From Juglans regia (lineage: Eukaryota > Streptophyta > Magnoliopsida > Fagales > Juglandaceae), in assembly GCF_001411555.2 (NCBI RefSeq), contig NC_049909.1, forward strand, positions 2,046,001-2,110,000: a stretch of 64,000 bases of DNA. The letters run 5' to 3'. Made by a program: the position numbers and the translations under genes. Shown one piece after another: positions 36,295-47,759 of this stretch (the first letter of the stretch is position 1; every line of letters begins with the position of its first letter). The notes under the pieces were generated by a model. The model was not told where the DNA came from. It saw only the letters and a list, made by a program, of their open reading frames with translations, and did not search any database.

Positions 36295-38428
36295 AAGTGG
36301 AAAAAATACAAGAGTTGATGGCCAAGAATGAGAAAGTATTTGGTCAGTGCTTAAACAAGCTTAAAACTTCTATTTACTTCAGTTCAAACACAAGAGCTTC
36401 TATCAAAAACCAAATCCAAAGAGTAGTTGGTGTTTATATTATCAACATCTATGAAAGATACTTGGGTTTACCTTCTATGTTAGGTAAATCAAAGTACAAT
36501 ACTTTTAGGGTGTTGAAGGAGAGAGTATGGGGCAAGATAAATAGCCAGAAGAATTTTTTCCTTTCTCAGGCAGAGAAGAAAGTTCTTTAAAAGGTAGTGA
36601 TCCAAGCAATCCAACCTACTCCATGAGTGTGTTCATGCTCCCAAAGAAGCCTTCCAAAGAAATAACTTCTATGATGTCGAGATTCTGGTGGAGACATATG
36701 CAAGAGGAAAAGAGAATCCAATGGAAAAGCTAATCAATGATGGGAGAATCAAAGAAATGGGGAGAACTGGGCTTCAGAGATATTGAGTCTTTTAATAAGG
36801 TCATTTTAGCAAAGTAGGTACGGTGGATATCAAATAATCCTTGTTCTTTGGTTGTAGAAGTTATGATGGAGAAATATTAATTTCAAGAATGGTAACCAGC
36901 TTGAGACAAAATTGGGATCTAGTCCATCTTTGATTTGAAGGAGTTTGTGGTTTTTTCCTGGACTTGATTAAAGAAGGAATGTTCTTGAATTTCGAGGGAC
37001 AGGTGGGTTCCTATACCTACTTCTTTTAGAGTGCAATCTCCAGTTAACTATCTAGACAAATAAGCAAAGGTGAAAGAGATTATAGATGAAGACACAGGTA
37101 GCTGGAGGAAAAGCTTTATTCATCAAATCTTTAAGCAATAAGAAGTTGAATTTATATGCAGCATACCTCTGAGTCGATTGGGAGCTAAGGATAAGCTGGT
37201 ATGGGGGCACACAAAAGATGGGAACTTTTCTGACAAGAGTGCCTATCATTTGAAGAGACAAGAGTGCCTATCATTTGAAGCACACCAAAAAGAGACTCAA
37301 GCAAGGGGAATCCTCTAGCTCATTAGTAGGGGAGACAGAATGACAATAAATTTGGGATCTCAAAGTTCCAAGGATGGTTAAACACTTTCGTTGGAAAACA
37401 ATTCATGAACTACTTCCAACCAGGCAAAACCTTGTTAAGAAACAAGTTTTTTGAAAGCCCTTTGTGTCCAATTTGTGGAAGGAAGTGGAAACAATAATAC
37501 ATGTTGTTCTGAGTTGCCCTGCTGCTAGTGATGTTTGGGGTGAAACTAATAGTCTTGTCAGAAAGTGCCCGACCACAACAATTGATTTCATGGATTTGTG
37601 GAAAAAAAATGAAGTCAAAGCTGAAGCCCGGGGAGAGAGAACTAGAGTGTTCATTATGAGGAGAACTTGGATCCTAAGGAATGCTCTAATATTTGATAAC
37701 AAATTTGAGAATCCAAAGTTGGTGCTTCAACCATCAAGTAGAGGATTAGAAGTGTTTCTCCTAGCTCAAAGCCATCAACATGAACATCAACAGGTAGGAA
37801 TAATTGAGAAAAAGCAAACTCTAAGAAAACAAGCCTTGGTGTTATCATTTGAGATCTGGCTAGGGATGTTATGGCCTCACTATGCACAAACATAGGTTAC
37901 CAAATAAAGCCTACTATAGCTGAAGCCATGGAACTGTGTTTAGGGAGACTCTCATGTTGCAGTTAGAGCTACTAATAATCATAAGATGTATGGGCAGATT
38001 ATGGGCCACTGATTCATGATGTTAGAAGAATGCAGGCTAAAAGACCAGGATGGATTAATGTTGCTTTCAATTACCGTGAAACAAATATGGCAGCTCACTT
38101 TAGGCCTCGTTTATGTGGTGAAAGTGTTTCATCTTATCTCATCATTATAATTTTTATAAATTCTCACACAAAATATAATAAACAATTCAATTTTTTCAAA
38201 TCTCAAAATAATAATATTGGAAAATAATATCCTAACAATATTTTATTCAACTTTCGACTTTTATCTAAAATCATCTCATCTCATCCCATTTCACTATCCA
38301 AATTGTACCTAACTTGCAAAGTTGGCTTGTAAGAGAAGATTTGGTTGAGATATTGAATACTATTTTGCTAGAGAAGTATTGTAATTATTGAAATAAATTG
38401 GCTTATTGAAACCATGTATTCGCAGGCT
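36295..38428 (+). mobile_element. Older L1-type LINE, right part
   Basis: After the duplicated AAGTGGAAAAAATACA, coding resumes with the RT thumb (ERYLGLPSMLGKSKYNTF), then a GLGFRD-like post-RT region near 36770, a zf-RVT cluster near 37380-37530 (PICGKEVETIIHVVLSCPAA with changes) and an RNase H tail near 38070 (YRETNMAAH). A Tourist-like MITE splits the last domain at 38103-38309; the residual tail (LAKLACK) follows at about 38312. The 3' end is uncertain; there is no clear poly(A). Confidence 0.75.
38103..38309. mobile_element. Tourist-like MITE in the older L1 tail
   Basis: GGCCTCGTTTATG at the left and (inverted) GGTACAATTTGGATAG at the right enclose A+T-rich sequence with CATCTCATCTCATCCC near the right end. 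Flanks are TTA and TAA, both TWA. It divides RNase H coding of the older L1. Confidence 0.7.
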
Positions 38429-38566
38429 CACTACAAGAAAATTGCTTATTTGTGACCAGTTAATTCTAGTAAAATAATTATTTACAGTTAAAATGAGTCT
38501 ATTTTGATCATAAATAATTTTTTCGTCACAATTTAATAGTCACAAAAATTTATTTTTCTTGTAATG
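38429..38566. mobile_element. CACTA-type miniature element
   Basis: Starts CACTACAAGAAAA and ends TTTTTCTTGTAATG, the inverted partner with one change. A second inverted pair (TTTGTGACCAG / GTCACAAAAATT) lies just inside. The total is 138 bp. A clean 3 bp duplication was not found. Confidence 0.65.
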
Positions 38567-39168
38567 AGACAAGAATATATACATGGCATTGTATTGTAGA
38601 TGCGACCACTTCGATCGTACTCATGTCTTCATTACGCCATCCTGTAACATTCTACCAAAGACTCCCTGCATATTTGTCTTAAATTCTTAATGCATATATA
38701 TTTGAAAAAACACGCTGTTAATGAATTAATGGTATATGACTAAACATAGTGATGTTGAAGAAATATATAAATCCGTTGAATTTCATGTGTCGTAGATGTA
38801 CAATTACGTACATAATACGTTGACTATTCATTTAATTTTTGCTTAACCTACGGACGTACGGTAATCCCAATTAATTGCCATTGAAAAAAGAAATTACGTA
38901 GACCCCATTAATCTTTTGTGCCTTTTTTTTTTCATTCTCTCACTCTCATATTTTCTCCAAACTCAATTCATATAGTATATGTAAGTATTAATTTTAATTA
39001 ACATAACATGTTGTCCATAAGACATGGTTTATACTTAAAATTATTTATATAAAGATTAATTTTAATTGACATAAAAACCTTATTATAGTACAGAAATACT
39101 ACATGTTGGTATTTAAAAAATATCTATATAATATACGTACGTACATGTCTACAGAGCAACACAATTTC
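38567..39168. other. A+T-rich interval without recognisable gene
   Basis: Intergenic-looking sequence with ACGTACGTACATG words near 39137. No domain or bounded repeat was seen. Confidence 0.6.
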
Positions 39169-39171
39169 TAA

Positions 39172-39385
39172 GGGCTGGTTTGAATAGTGAGATTAGATGA
39201 GATAGTTTTATATGAAAGTTAAAAATTAAAAATTAAATAAAATATTATAAAAATATTATTTTTTAATATTATTATTACTTTAGAATTTGAAAATGTTGAA
39301 TTAAGATTTGAAGAAGTTGAATTATTTATTATATTTTGTGTAAAAATTTAAAAAAATTGTAATGATGAGATGAATAAATAAGCCC
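39172..39385. mobile_element. Tourist-like MITE with TAA target duplication
   Basis: Starts GGGCTGGTTTGAATAG and ends AATAAATAAGCCC, flanked by TAA at 39169-39171 and 39386-39388. The interior (GAGATTAGATGAGATAG, TTAATATTATTATTA) matches the copies at 775 and 41091. Confidence 0.8.
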
Positions 39386-40697
39386 TAAATAGACTGGAAA
39401 AGTGGATTTGTTGGTGACCTTCGTTTGGAAGTAAGTTTATGTTTAGTGGGTAGAGTTGGTACGATCTTGGCTTTAAAAATTGGGGAAAAAATAAATTCAA
39501 GTAATGTAGGTTCCTTGGATCTACAAGCAATGCTCATGTTTATGGCAAAGTGTATTGAGCTATGGGTTCCTTGTGATAGGTTAAAAAGTATTCGGCACTT
39601 TTCTTGAATTTCTTGTTCATGACTTTTTTCGTTTTGGACAATGCTCGAAGCAAGGCAATTCAATATAAATTAAAGTCTAAGGTAAAATTTAAGTGAATTA
39701 TAATTATAATATTATAAAATATAAACTATTATATGGAATATTTTTAAAATTTTTAAGAAAATGAGATTTTATTTAAATCTTTTTAATTTTTTATTTAATA
39801 CATCAACTTAAAATGAGATCTCAATGTAAATTTTGTACCGCAATTTAGAAATATTTTAAAAAATTTATTTAAAAATAGAAATAATTCATTATATTAAATA
39901 TTAAATTTAGTAATATAAAGCCTTGCACACATTGAAAAATATAAAAAATCATTAAAAATTTTATTTAATGAAATATTTTTTATTTTTTTTAAATATTAAA
40001 TTAACACATCACTTTTATTTTTGAGGTGGTGGATACTTTAGGCAATGGCCTTACCACCGAGCCCGCCATGTTATCAAGAAAGGTGATCCCGGTATTATAC
40101 CGATAAAATAAATTATATTTTTTTAACAATTTTTAGACCTCTTCAAACAATTAAAAAAATAAAAATCACGAAATTATTAAAAGCTATTTCATTAACTATT
40201 ATTAAGTTAAAATATAAAAACAGTAGGCTCTATGGTACCTTTCTCGGTGAAAATATCATTACCCTTTTCATTTTACCTCTCCTTTTGTTTTCTCGTAATT
40301 AAACGTTTTAATAAATCGTTTTTCCGATTCAAAGTATGCTACGAATTCATCTCATTTTATTTTATTATTATAAATTTTAAAATTTTTATATAAAATATAA
40401 TAAATAATTTATTTTTTAAAAATTTAAAATAATAATAATAATATTTTATTTAATTTTAACTTTTATTTAAAATTATGTTATATCATCTCAATTTCTATCT
40501 CCCGCGCTGTTCTCAAAAACAAATTGTGGGTGACAAACGTTCGTAGCTCTGCAAGCCTTTGTCCTATCTTTAAGGTCAAGCTGCAGTACTTTTGACGATC
40601 GAACGCATTTTTCAATTCTTAATTTTAGATTATTTTTCAATTAAATAATGGCAAATTTCAATCTACCACTCTCAAAACTATCCTCCTGGTTATTCAC

Positions 40698-40700
<3 letters not shown>

Positions 40701-40731
<31 letters not shown>
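40701..40731 (+). repeat. (ATT)n microsatellite
   Basis: About ten perfect TTA/ATT units inside A+T-rich intergenic DNA. Confidence 0.9.
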
Positions 40732-40732
<1 letters not shown>

Positions 40733-41090
40733 TGTTATTTTTACTTGATTTAGTCATTTTTATTAATATTATTTATTAGTAATTATTTACGATTATTTGT
40801 TATTTTATTTTAGGGAGAATATTATTTTGTTAGTTTCAGGGATAAGGATAATTGTACTGCTGATTCATACTTGAGATGTAGATAACATAGGATAGCATAG
40901 TACCATTATGGGATAATGTATAGCATTGAGTATATGGTTTTTTTTTTTTGGTTAATTATTAAATTAGTACTTTTTTATATTTGGAAATCTCAATCTTCAA
41001 CTTTTGTAAAATTGATATCTAAAAAAAAAAAAAAATCACAATTAAATACTTTCGTTAATCTTCTGTTCGAAAAAACTCACAATTTGATAT

Positions 41091-41290
41091 CGTCTCGTTT
41101 GTTTTTACAGACGAGATGAGATAAGATAAAAATTGAAAATTAAATAAAATATTATTAGAATATATTTTTTTAATATTATTTTTATTTTGTAATTTGAAAA
41201 AGTTAAATTATTTATTTTATTTTGTATAAAAATTTAAAAAAATTATAATAATAAGATGAGATGAAAAATTTTATAAAAATGAACGAAATT
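41091..41290. mobile_element. Tourist-like MITE, diverged copy
   Basis: CGTCTCGTTTGTTTTTACAG followed by GACGAGATGAGATAAGA opens the copy, and AAGATGAGATGAAAAATTTT closes it, with the shared TTTTTTAATATTATTTTTATTTTG core. The ends are degraded and approximate. Confidence 0.65.
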
Positions 41291-41850
41291 ACAAAAACTC
41301 AAAAATTTACGTACTAATTTTATAATTAACCATAATATTTTTGTTTGTATCTTGTTTTGTTTGAACGTTGTGACAGGAGCGGTAGAGCCGTAGATATTTA
41401 TTTTTCTACCTTAATTTTAGATTTTTTATTACATATTTTTGGTAAGATTTTTTAATTTCAATATTCTTCCATCACAAACAAACGAGGGTTTGTAATAAAT
41501 TAAGTAGCATAGGCCTTTTAAGGGGCCAAGAAAAAAAAAAAATAGGCCTTTTAAAATGTAGCATTTTAGGGGGGAAAGAATGCTCTTACCTCTGGAGTCT
41601 AGTTAAAATGTAGCATCTCAGATTCTCAGGAGCTACTTACCTGCCACGTGTATCGGGAATATCAAATGGGTTGTACGATGCTGCAGTTGACAGTTGTCAC
41701 GGAAAATGAATGTGCCAGAAACAAAGAATAGCAATTCCAGAAGCGCTCCCATTACAAACTCTGTTCTTCACGTTTTTCACCAAGCGCTTACTTATTTCAT
41801 GAGTATTCATCTCCTAGAAATTAAAAAAAATAATAATAATAAAAAAAAAA

Positions 41851-42023
41851 GAGAAATTCTACATACAACTGTGAAGTATGTAAACGCCGCGTAACCGCTT
41901 TAAAAAAGAGTGGAGTCCACTATTAAAAAATTAATTTTTTAATATGGGTTCCATGTTTTATTCACTTTTTTCAAAACGATTACGCGGCGGTTGCACAATT
42001 TACGGTTGTAAATATATTTTCTC
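41851..42023. mobile_element. Hairpin MITE with CGCCGCGTAA arms
   Basis: GAGAAATTCTACATACAACT at the left pairs with AGTTGTAAATATATTTTCTC-like sequence at the right end. The inner arms ACGCCGCGTAACCGCTTT and AACGATTACGCGGCGGTTG are complementary. The total is about 173 bp, nearly all foldback. The left flank is an A/AATAA-rich tract, so the duplication is not resolvable. Confidence 0.75.
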
Positions 42024-42150
42024 AAAAAATAAAAGACTCTTTCCAAAGTCTAATGGAGAGGAATAATATTTTTTTGTCAACTTTATTTTTGTATTTTTTG
42101 AAGAATGGATTATTATTTCTCATTTTTTTTTAACTTTATTTATAGGAGTG

Positions 42151-42717
42151 TGTTAATGTCAAAAATTGCACAACAAACTAAAAAGGAGAAAATAATCATC
42201 CCCAGCCCACGAGATGATTCAAACTTCGATACAATATTTTTCGCGTTAATCCATCAAATACCTAATAAATAAGTTAAATAAAAATACAAATAGAGAGATA
42301 CAGGAATATACATTGTTTGGCAAAATACCTATGTCCACGGGTTGTTAGGGGTGAAATACACAATAATGGGTAATTTTACAATCTCTTATGACTCACATTT
42401 CGCTCAATACAATGGAAGAATTTAGGGGAGACCCTTTGGAGTAACTATGTGTGGTGGAGTTTGACGTCTGAAGCTTCCGTAGAGATAGTTTGTGTAGAGA
42501 GTTTGTGAAGAATCTGTCAGATTTGTTGGGGATCTCCTCATTATATATAGGTGTATTTCATTAGACTGATTGAGTCCAACTTGCCTTGTGAAACATTTTC
42601 CTTTTAGAAGTTAAAGTCTCTTTCATTTTAAGAGTCTGAGTTAACTTGTCTTATCTCTTAACTTGATTTTTGATCTTATTTCGAGGCTAAATTATAGACT
42701 GTTGATTTGACCCTGAT
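42151..42717 (-). repeat. 3' LTR of the minus-strand non-autonomous element
   Basis: Plus-strand start TGTTAATGTC, end CCCTGATA (mutated end). It shares GACTCACATTTC and ACAATCTCTTATG blocks with the other LTR at 43919-44480. Confidence 0.8.
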
Positions 42718-42889
42718 AGTTACGAATCTTAAGGGCGATTTGTTGGATAAGAAGGCTTTGAGAATCTTCAAGTCAATAATCTGTAGAATAAATTTTAAAA
42801 ATTGGTCACCGATTTCCTGTTTGTTTCCTAATTTTCTGTTTGTTTTGTGCTAAGTAGTGAGGAGCTTAGCTTAGAAAGATAGGCAGAAG

Positions 42890-43085
42890 ATGTACTGAAC
42901 CACATTAGGTGCGAGCACGGAGTTTTGCTTGGGTGGGATATGTATTTGACAATGTCAGAGGTGAGCACGGAGCTCGATTTTGGTGAGATATGTACTCGCC
43001 TCATGAGGTGTGAGCGTGAAGCTTGATTTTGACAGGAGATATACTCGACCGCATTAGGTGTGAGCGTGGAGCTCGATTTTGAGTT
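42890..43085 (-). repeat. Short tandem repeat, about 57 bp unit, internal to the element
   Basis: Four imperfect units of the type (GCATTAGGTGTGAGCGTGGA)(GCTCGATTTTG) followed by an AGATATACTCGAC block. The minus-strand reading corresponds to the GCGGTCGAGTA repeats at 13160-13260 of the other copy. Confidence 0.7.
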
Positions 43086-43918
43086 TGTTTATTTGTGTAG
43101 ATGTTTGCCATGAGAGATTGCTTGTTGTCAGTGAAGAGTGCATATTTCCGTGATTTGTCTTGTCAGCGCATGAACGTCGGGTTTTTGTGGATCTTGGATA
43201 GTGTTTGTCCTCTGCCTACACTGTGCCCAGTGTGAACTGCTTCAGTGGTCAAGGACCACCTTGCCGGTGACAAGGAGCTCTAACGGTGTATGTGGTGGCT
43301 AGTGGTGGTAGAGGACTACTATGCTGGTGACAAAGGCTGCCGGCGAGCCATGTGGTGGTTGCTGACTAGCGAGTGAGGTGATGCTGCCTGCAGCGTGTTG
43401 CTTGCCTCTGTTCATCGGATCCGGGCATGCCATTGTACAAGAAGCACCTCCCCGATGACAAACAACGCCAGCAAGCCTAGTCATGGCCATCGGGTGGTTC
43501 CCCGTATGCTTATACACAGGTTCCTGGTGCTTCCTGATTTCCCACACTATGCACAGCGGAGTGCTCCAATTCAACGAGCTGCTGGTGGAAGTCTTTGTCT
43601 TCGTTGTATCTCCGCCGGATTTGTATCACCGGTGGCTGCAGGTTCTGACCGACGAAGCATCTGGGTGCACGTCGTGCACCCTTTACGTATGATATGCATG
43701 GCACATGGCACGTGCGTAGTGCCGTGAAGTCTTCTTCGTGGTTTCTTCTTCTATTATTATTATTATTATTTCATAAAATGATAAGAGAAGAAATAATAGG
43801 AAATAGTAAAGTTGAGGAGATTTTATTTGATTTTTTTAAGACAATCTCTTGAGTCGGAGAATATCCTTCTCCCAATTCCAGTATAGAAGATATCGTCGAT
43901 CCCACTGACGATGCTAAT

Positions 43919-44480
43919 TGTTAATGCCAAAAATTGCACAACAGATTGAAAGGGAGGAAATAATCATCCCCGACCCACCAAATGATTCAGGTTTTGATAC
44001 GGTGTTCTTCGCGTTCATCCATAAAATATGTAATAAATAAGCTCAATAAAAATAAATATAAAGAGACACAGAGATTTATGTGGTTCAGCATAATGCTTAT
44101 GTCCATGGGTTATTTGGGGGCCAAATGATCTACTATAATGAGTGATTTTACAATCTCTTATGGCTCACATATTATTTAATACAATGGAAGAATTTAGGAA
44201 AGATCCTTTAGAGTTGCTATGCATGGTGAAGTTTGGCATATAGAACTTCTGTGGAGATATTTGTGTAAAGAGATTGTGGAAAATCTGTCAGATTTGTAGG
44301 AAATCTCCTCATTATATATAAGTCTATTTTCTTAAAGTGATTGGATCCAACTTGCCTTGTAAAATCTTTTCTTTTTAGAAGTCTGAATCTCTTTCCTTTT
44401 AATAATCTGAGTCAACTTGTCTTATCTCTTCTTGATTTTATCTCGAAACTAAATTATAGACTATTGATTTAACTCCTACA
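43919..44480 (-). repeat. 5' LTR of the minus-strand non-autonomous element
   Basis: Plus-strand start TGTTAATGCC, end AACTCCTACA, so minus-strand TGTAGGAGTT...AACA. The primer-binding-site-like sequence lies directly below 43919 (minus strand ATTAGCATCGTCAGTGGGAT). Confidence 0.8.
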
Positions 44481-44485
44481 GAGTT

Positions 44486-45251
44486 TATATGTAATATCAT
44501 TTGCTCAATGGGATTTTTTAAAATGTCCTTCTATCATATATCTCACCTTTTCCATCCATAAATAAATTATTTTACAATAAAATGTACTTTATAATGAGAA
44601 GTAAAACACTAGCGAATTATCACTTATTTCAATGGGTAATTGGGAATTATGTTGTCACAATGATCAAATTATACAGCTAGGTTTGGATTTCTATTTTTAC
44701 CTTCTATATATAAAATGTATATTATCATTAGTCCTAAATGTCCAGGACAGCTTATACTCTCTACTTTACCAGCAAAAGAACTTCATACATGAATTGGATC
44801 CAACCCTCTACATGATGGTTTCATTAAAGGGAATCAAAGCTTTTTCAAAATTATATTTAAGTTTGAGGATTTTAAACCGGAAAGATATAGTCATGTACAA
44901 TAAATTTAATAATATTTGTATAAATATATTTAATAATATTAAATAAATAATAAACGTTTTAAGATTCACATTATATATGGCCTATGGGTCTCCTTCTTTG
45001 GTAAATAAGAATTTAAGGGGATGTTTTAGCCATTTAAAGCATGTGAGTCTCCTCAGTCATCTCCACCGTTCTTCTCTCCCTCACTCCTTTCACGTTTCAA
45101 AACCACGAATCCTACGCGCCCTTCACCTCTATAAGAAACCCATTGAGGCATTGATCACACGCACATCCTCCACTCCTTCCTTACCGCCGTTGTTTCTCTG
45201 TGTGTGTCTCCTTCTCTGTCTGTGTCTGTGTTAAGTCACACCATCATTGCC
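44486..45251 (+). promoter_or_regulatory. Upstream region and 5' UTR of the UDP-arabinopyranose mutase gene
   Basis: A TATA-like CTCTATAAG lies at about 45127-45135, and the following 115 bases to the ATG are pyrimidine-rich (CTCCACTCCTTCC, TCTGTGTGTGTCTCC), as often seen in plant 5' leaders. A TSS near 45160 is inferred. Farther upstream (44490-44960) is A+T-rich with no recognisable element; the frame at 44632-44946 is domainless. Confidence 0.5.
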
Positions 45252-47668
45252 ATGGCGCACCCAGTGAGCCCGGTATCCCCACCGTTGAAAGATGAGCTGG
45301 ACATCGTTATCCCAACCATAAGGAACCTTGATTTCCTGGAGATGTGGAGGCCATTCTTCCAGCCCTACCACCTCATTATTGTCCAGGATGGTGACCCGAC
45401 CAAGACCATCAGGGTCCCAGATGGCTTCGACTACGAGCTTTATAACCGCAACGATGTGAACCGGATTCTGGGTCCCAAGGCTAGCTGCATCTCCTTCAAG
45501 GACTCCGCCTGTCGCTGCTTTGGCTTCCTCGTCTCCAAGAAGAAGTACATCTTCACCATTGACGACGATTGCTTTGTATGCTCTCTCTCTCTCTCTCTCG
45601 TCTTCAGGGATAGATTTGTTAAGTGGAATATTAGTCGAGACTATTCTAGAGTATATTGTTCAGAAAAATGTTCGTGAAGAATATTCTTTCATTTTTCACC
45701 ATTTAGGACAGCTTCATATTGCATGACATCTGTGCATTTTGTTCGACTTTTGTGCTGCTCTGTACCGTTCAAAATTGTTCAATGTCCGAGTGAATATCAA
45801 TGCTTGAGTAAAACTATTAATATAATTTTATTATTTTTGGTTGATTTGTGTGATGGAAAACGCGAATAAATGCTGGGAAAAGGTGGCAAAGGATCCGAGT
45901 GGGAAAGAGATAAATGCGTTGACGCAGCACATACAGAACCTGCTGACACCATCGACGCCGCATTTTTTCAATACTCTCTACGATCCGTATAGGGACGGAG
46001 CAGACTTCGTTCGGGGATACCCATTTAGCCTGAGAGAGGGAGCGCCCACAGCCATCTCTCATGGGTTGTGGCTCAACATTCCCGACTACGATGCCCCAAC
46101 TCAGCTTGTCAAGCCTCTCGAGCGCAACACCAGGTTCATGTTTATTTTCAAACTCTTCACTGGTTCTTACCGGCCATTCATGGGCTTACATTCTCAACTC
46201 TCTGTCTGTTCTATTTGTTGCTCTTAGTTATTAAATTCGCACACAGCACAACGTACGTTCTGTTTCCATCCATTTGGTACTCTGTCATGTTATTTTGCAT
46301 CTGTTTAATGTTATTCTTTTCCATTGGCAATGTATTTCGGAAATTTATTTTGTTTAACTATCTTGCTTGTCGAATAGAGGGTAAAGGTTATTATCTGAGT
46401 TTACAATATAAAATATACAATTTTTTTTATTTGTTTAATGAATTAGAGTCTTTTTACCTAAAAAAATCTTAAACTCCTATTGTGTTTGGGACTAGTGCTG
46501 GGGTTTTTGTATCTTAACATCAGATCGACGAAAGTCAAATAAAAAGAGAATCAAAGTCGTTTCATAATCAAGCCTGAGTAATTCATCTATGTAGGTTTTC
46601 AATTTGATTTGGTTTTTGGAGTATTGAAACCAAGTGCTCTGTTCAGATTAATGTTGCCTAATTGTACATTAATGTTAGTCCACACAGATATGTAGATGCT
46701 GTAATGACAATTCCAAAGGGCACCCTCTTCCCTATGTGTGGGATGAACCTTGGTTTCAACAGGGAACTGATAGGACCTGCAATGTATTTTGGGCTCATGG
46801 GTCATGGCCAACCAATTGGCAGATATGACGACATGTGGGCTGGTTGGTGTGCCAAGGTATCTTCATTCTTTCATTCAGTTTCATAGCTTGTCATCTGATA
46901 ATTATGGCTGAGTAAAATCCTAACCAACTACATTTCGAGATTAATCCTAGCAAGTGATTAATGAGCTCGATTTGCAGACAATATATCGAATGATCTTCTT
47001 TTAGCTTTCTCGGATCTGATGCTGTCGAGAATAGTTTTTAAGGGATAGATACACTTTGCAGTAACGAATTATCAAGGATTTTGCAATATTCATCCAAACT
47101 ATCAAATTTGACCCTTTTGACCCTTAACATTTAACACTTTTTAACAGTTTGAGAGTACAATGTTTCAGTTTTGATAATTTTGGATGCAGAGTGTAAAAAC
47201 CTTAGTAGTTTGAGGGTGCAAAGTTTTTTTATGTAATTTTATTTGCTGCCTCATCATGGATTTACCCCTTGGATGATTTTAGAAGTTGACTTTCAGGTAA
47301 TCTGTGACCATTTGGGTCTTGGGGTGAAGACAGGGTTGCCATACATTTGGCACAGCAAGGCAAGCAACCCATTTGTGAATTTGCAGAAGGAATACAAAGG
47401 CATATACTGGCAGGAGGAGATCGTTCCATTCTTCCAATCTGTTGTCTTCCCGGAAGAGTGCACGACTGTGCAGAACTGCTACATCGAACTCTCAAAGAAG
47501 GTCAAGGAAAAGCTTGGAACCATTGATCCTTACTTTGAGAAGCTTGCTGATGCCATGGTTACTTGGATTGAAGCATGGGAGGAGCTCAACCCTGTATCAC
47601 AAGCAGCAGCTGCTGCAGCTCAGCCCAATGGTGTGAAGAAGGAAGAACCCTCTGTCAAATCGAAGTAG
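45252..47668 (+). CDS. RGP1: UDP-arabinopyranose mutase / reversibly glycosylated polypeptide (4 exons)
   Basis: Exons at 45252-45575, 45883-46133, 46688-46856 and 47297-47668 join through GT-AG introns into 371 residues, slightly longer than the usual 355-365. The family interconverts UDP-arabinopyranose and UDP-arabinofuranose at the cytosolic face of the Golgi for cell-wall polysaccharides and proteins. Visible hallmarks are [20 protein letters not shown] at the N-terminus, VQDGDP, the DDD motif (residues 104-106), and [13 protein letters not shown] with both conserved arginines (152 and 159; known to be essential in rice UAM at the equivalent sites). [10 protein letters not shown] and [16 protein letters not shown] follow. 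His231 stands where I recall Asp in MGDGQPIG. The C-terminal tail is Ala- and Lys-rich. ATG 45252 is chosen because homology starts there. The symbol is a family-level assignment; an RGP2-like paralogue cannot be excluded. Confidence 0.93.
45576..45882 (+). other. Intron 1 of the RGP gene
   Basis: 307 bp, GT-AG, phase 0, between the codons for Phe108 and Val109. It begins with a (CT)n run at 45582-45600. Frames inside are not coding. Confidence 0.85.
46134..46687 (+). other. Intron 2 of the RGP gene
   Basis: 554 bp, GT-AG, splitting the Arg192 codon after AG. T-rich; the open frame at 46068-46472 extends from exon 2 and is not expected to be translated. Confidence 0.85.
46857..47296 (+). other. 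Intron 3 of the RGP gene
   Basis: 440 bp, GT-AG, phase 0, between GWCAK and VICDH. No insertions recognised. Confidence 0.85.
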
Positions 47669-47695
47669 ACAGCCCTCATAGTCCACTTTGATTAT

Positions 47696-47701
47696 AATAA
47701 A
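47696..47701 (+). terminator. Polyadenylation signal of the RGP gene
   Basis: A canonical AATAAA lies 28 bp after the stop codon, followed by a T-rich stretch at 47715-47745. It is rather close to the stop; plant signals are loose, so the actual cleavage site is unknown. Confidence 0.5.
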
Positions 47702-47759
47702 GTATGCTGTAATCTTCCGCCATCTTTTCCTTTGCATCTCTTATTCCATCTAGTTCATA

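Larger units (their letters stand above)
39389..41850. other. Very A+T-rich interval with MITE remnants and a microsatellite
   Basis: Contains a degraded MITE copy at about 40340-40500 (inverted, CATCTCATTTTATTTTA ... ATATCATCTCAATT) and an (ATT)n run at 40701-40731. No gene was seen; frames at 39348-39663, 40916-41119 and 41694-41894 are domainless. Confidence 0.6.
42151..44480 (-). mobile_element. Second non-autonomous LTR element of the same family, minus strand
   Basis: LTRs at 42151-42717 and 43919-44480 enclose 1.2 kb. The flanks are GAGTG (42146-42150) and GAGTT (44481-44485), a 5 bp duplication with one change. On the minus strand the element starts TGTAGGAGTT and ends ATTAACA, like the copy at 9571-14016. 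The internal region keeps the post-LTR GAATTGGGAGAAGGATATTC block and the pre-LTR AAGGCCTTCTTGTCC-like block but has lost most of the minisatellites. No gag/pol. Confidence 0.85.

Noticed and set aside
43299..43727. Overlapping frames on both strands in G+C-richer DNA
   Set aside because: They lie in the internal region of the minus-strand non-autonomous element; no domain, and the other family member does not preserve the frames.
45582..45726. Read-through frames from exon 1 of the RGP gene
   Set aside because: The GT donor at 45576 and homology resuming at 45883 show that this is intron.
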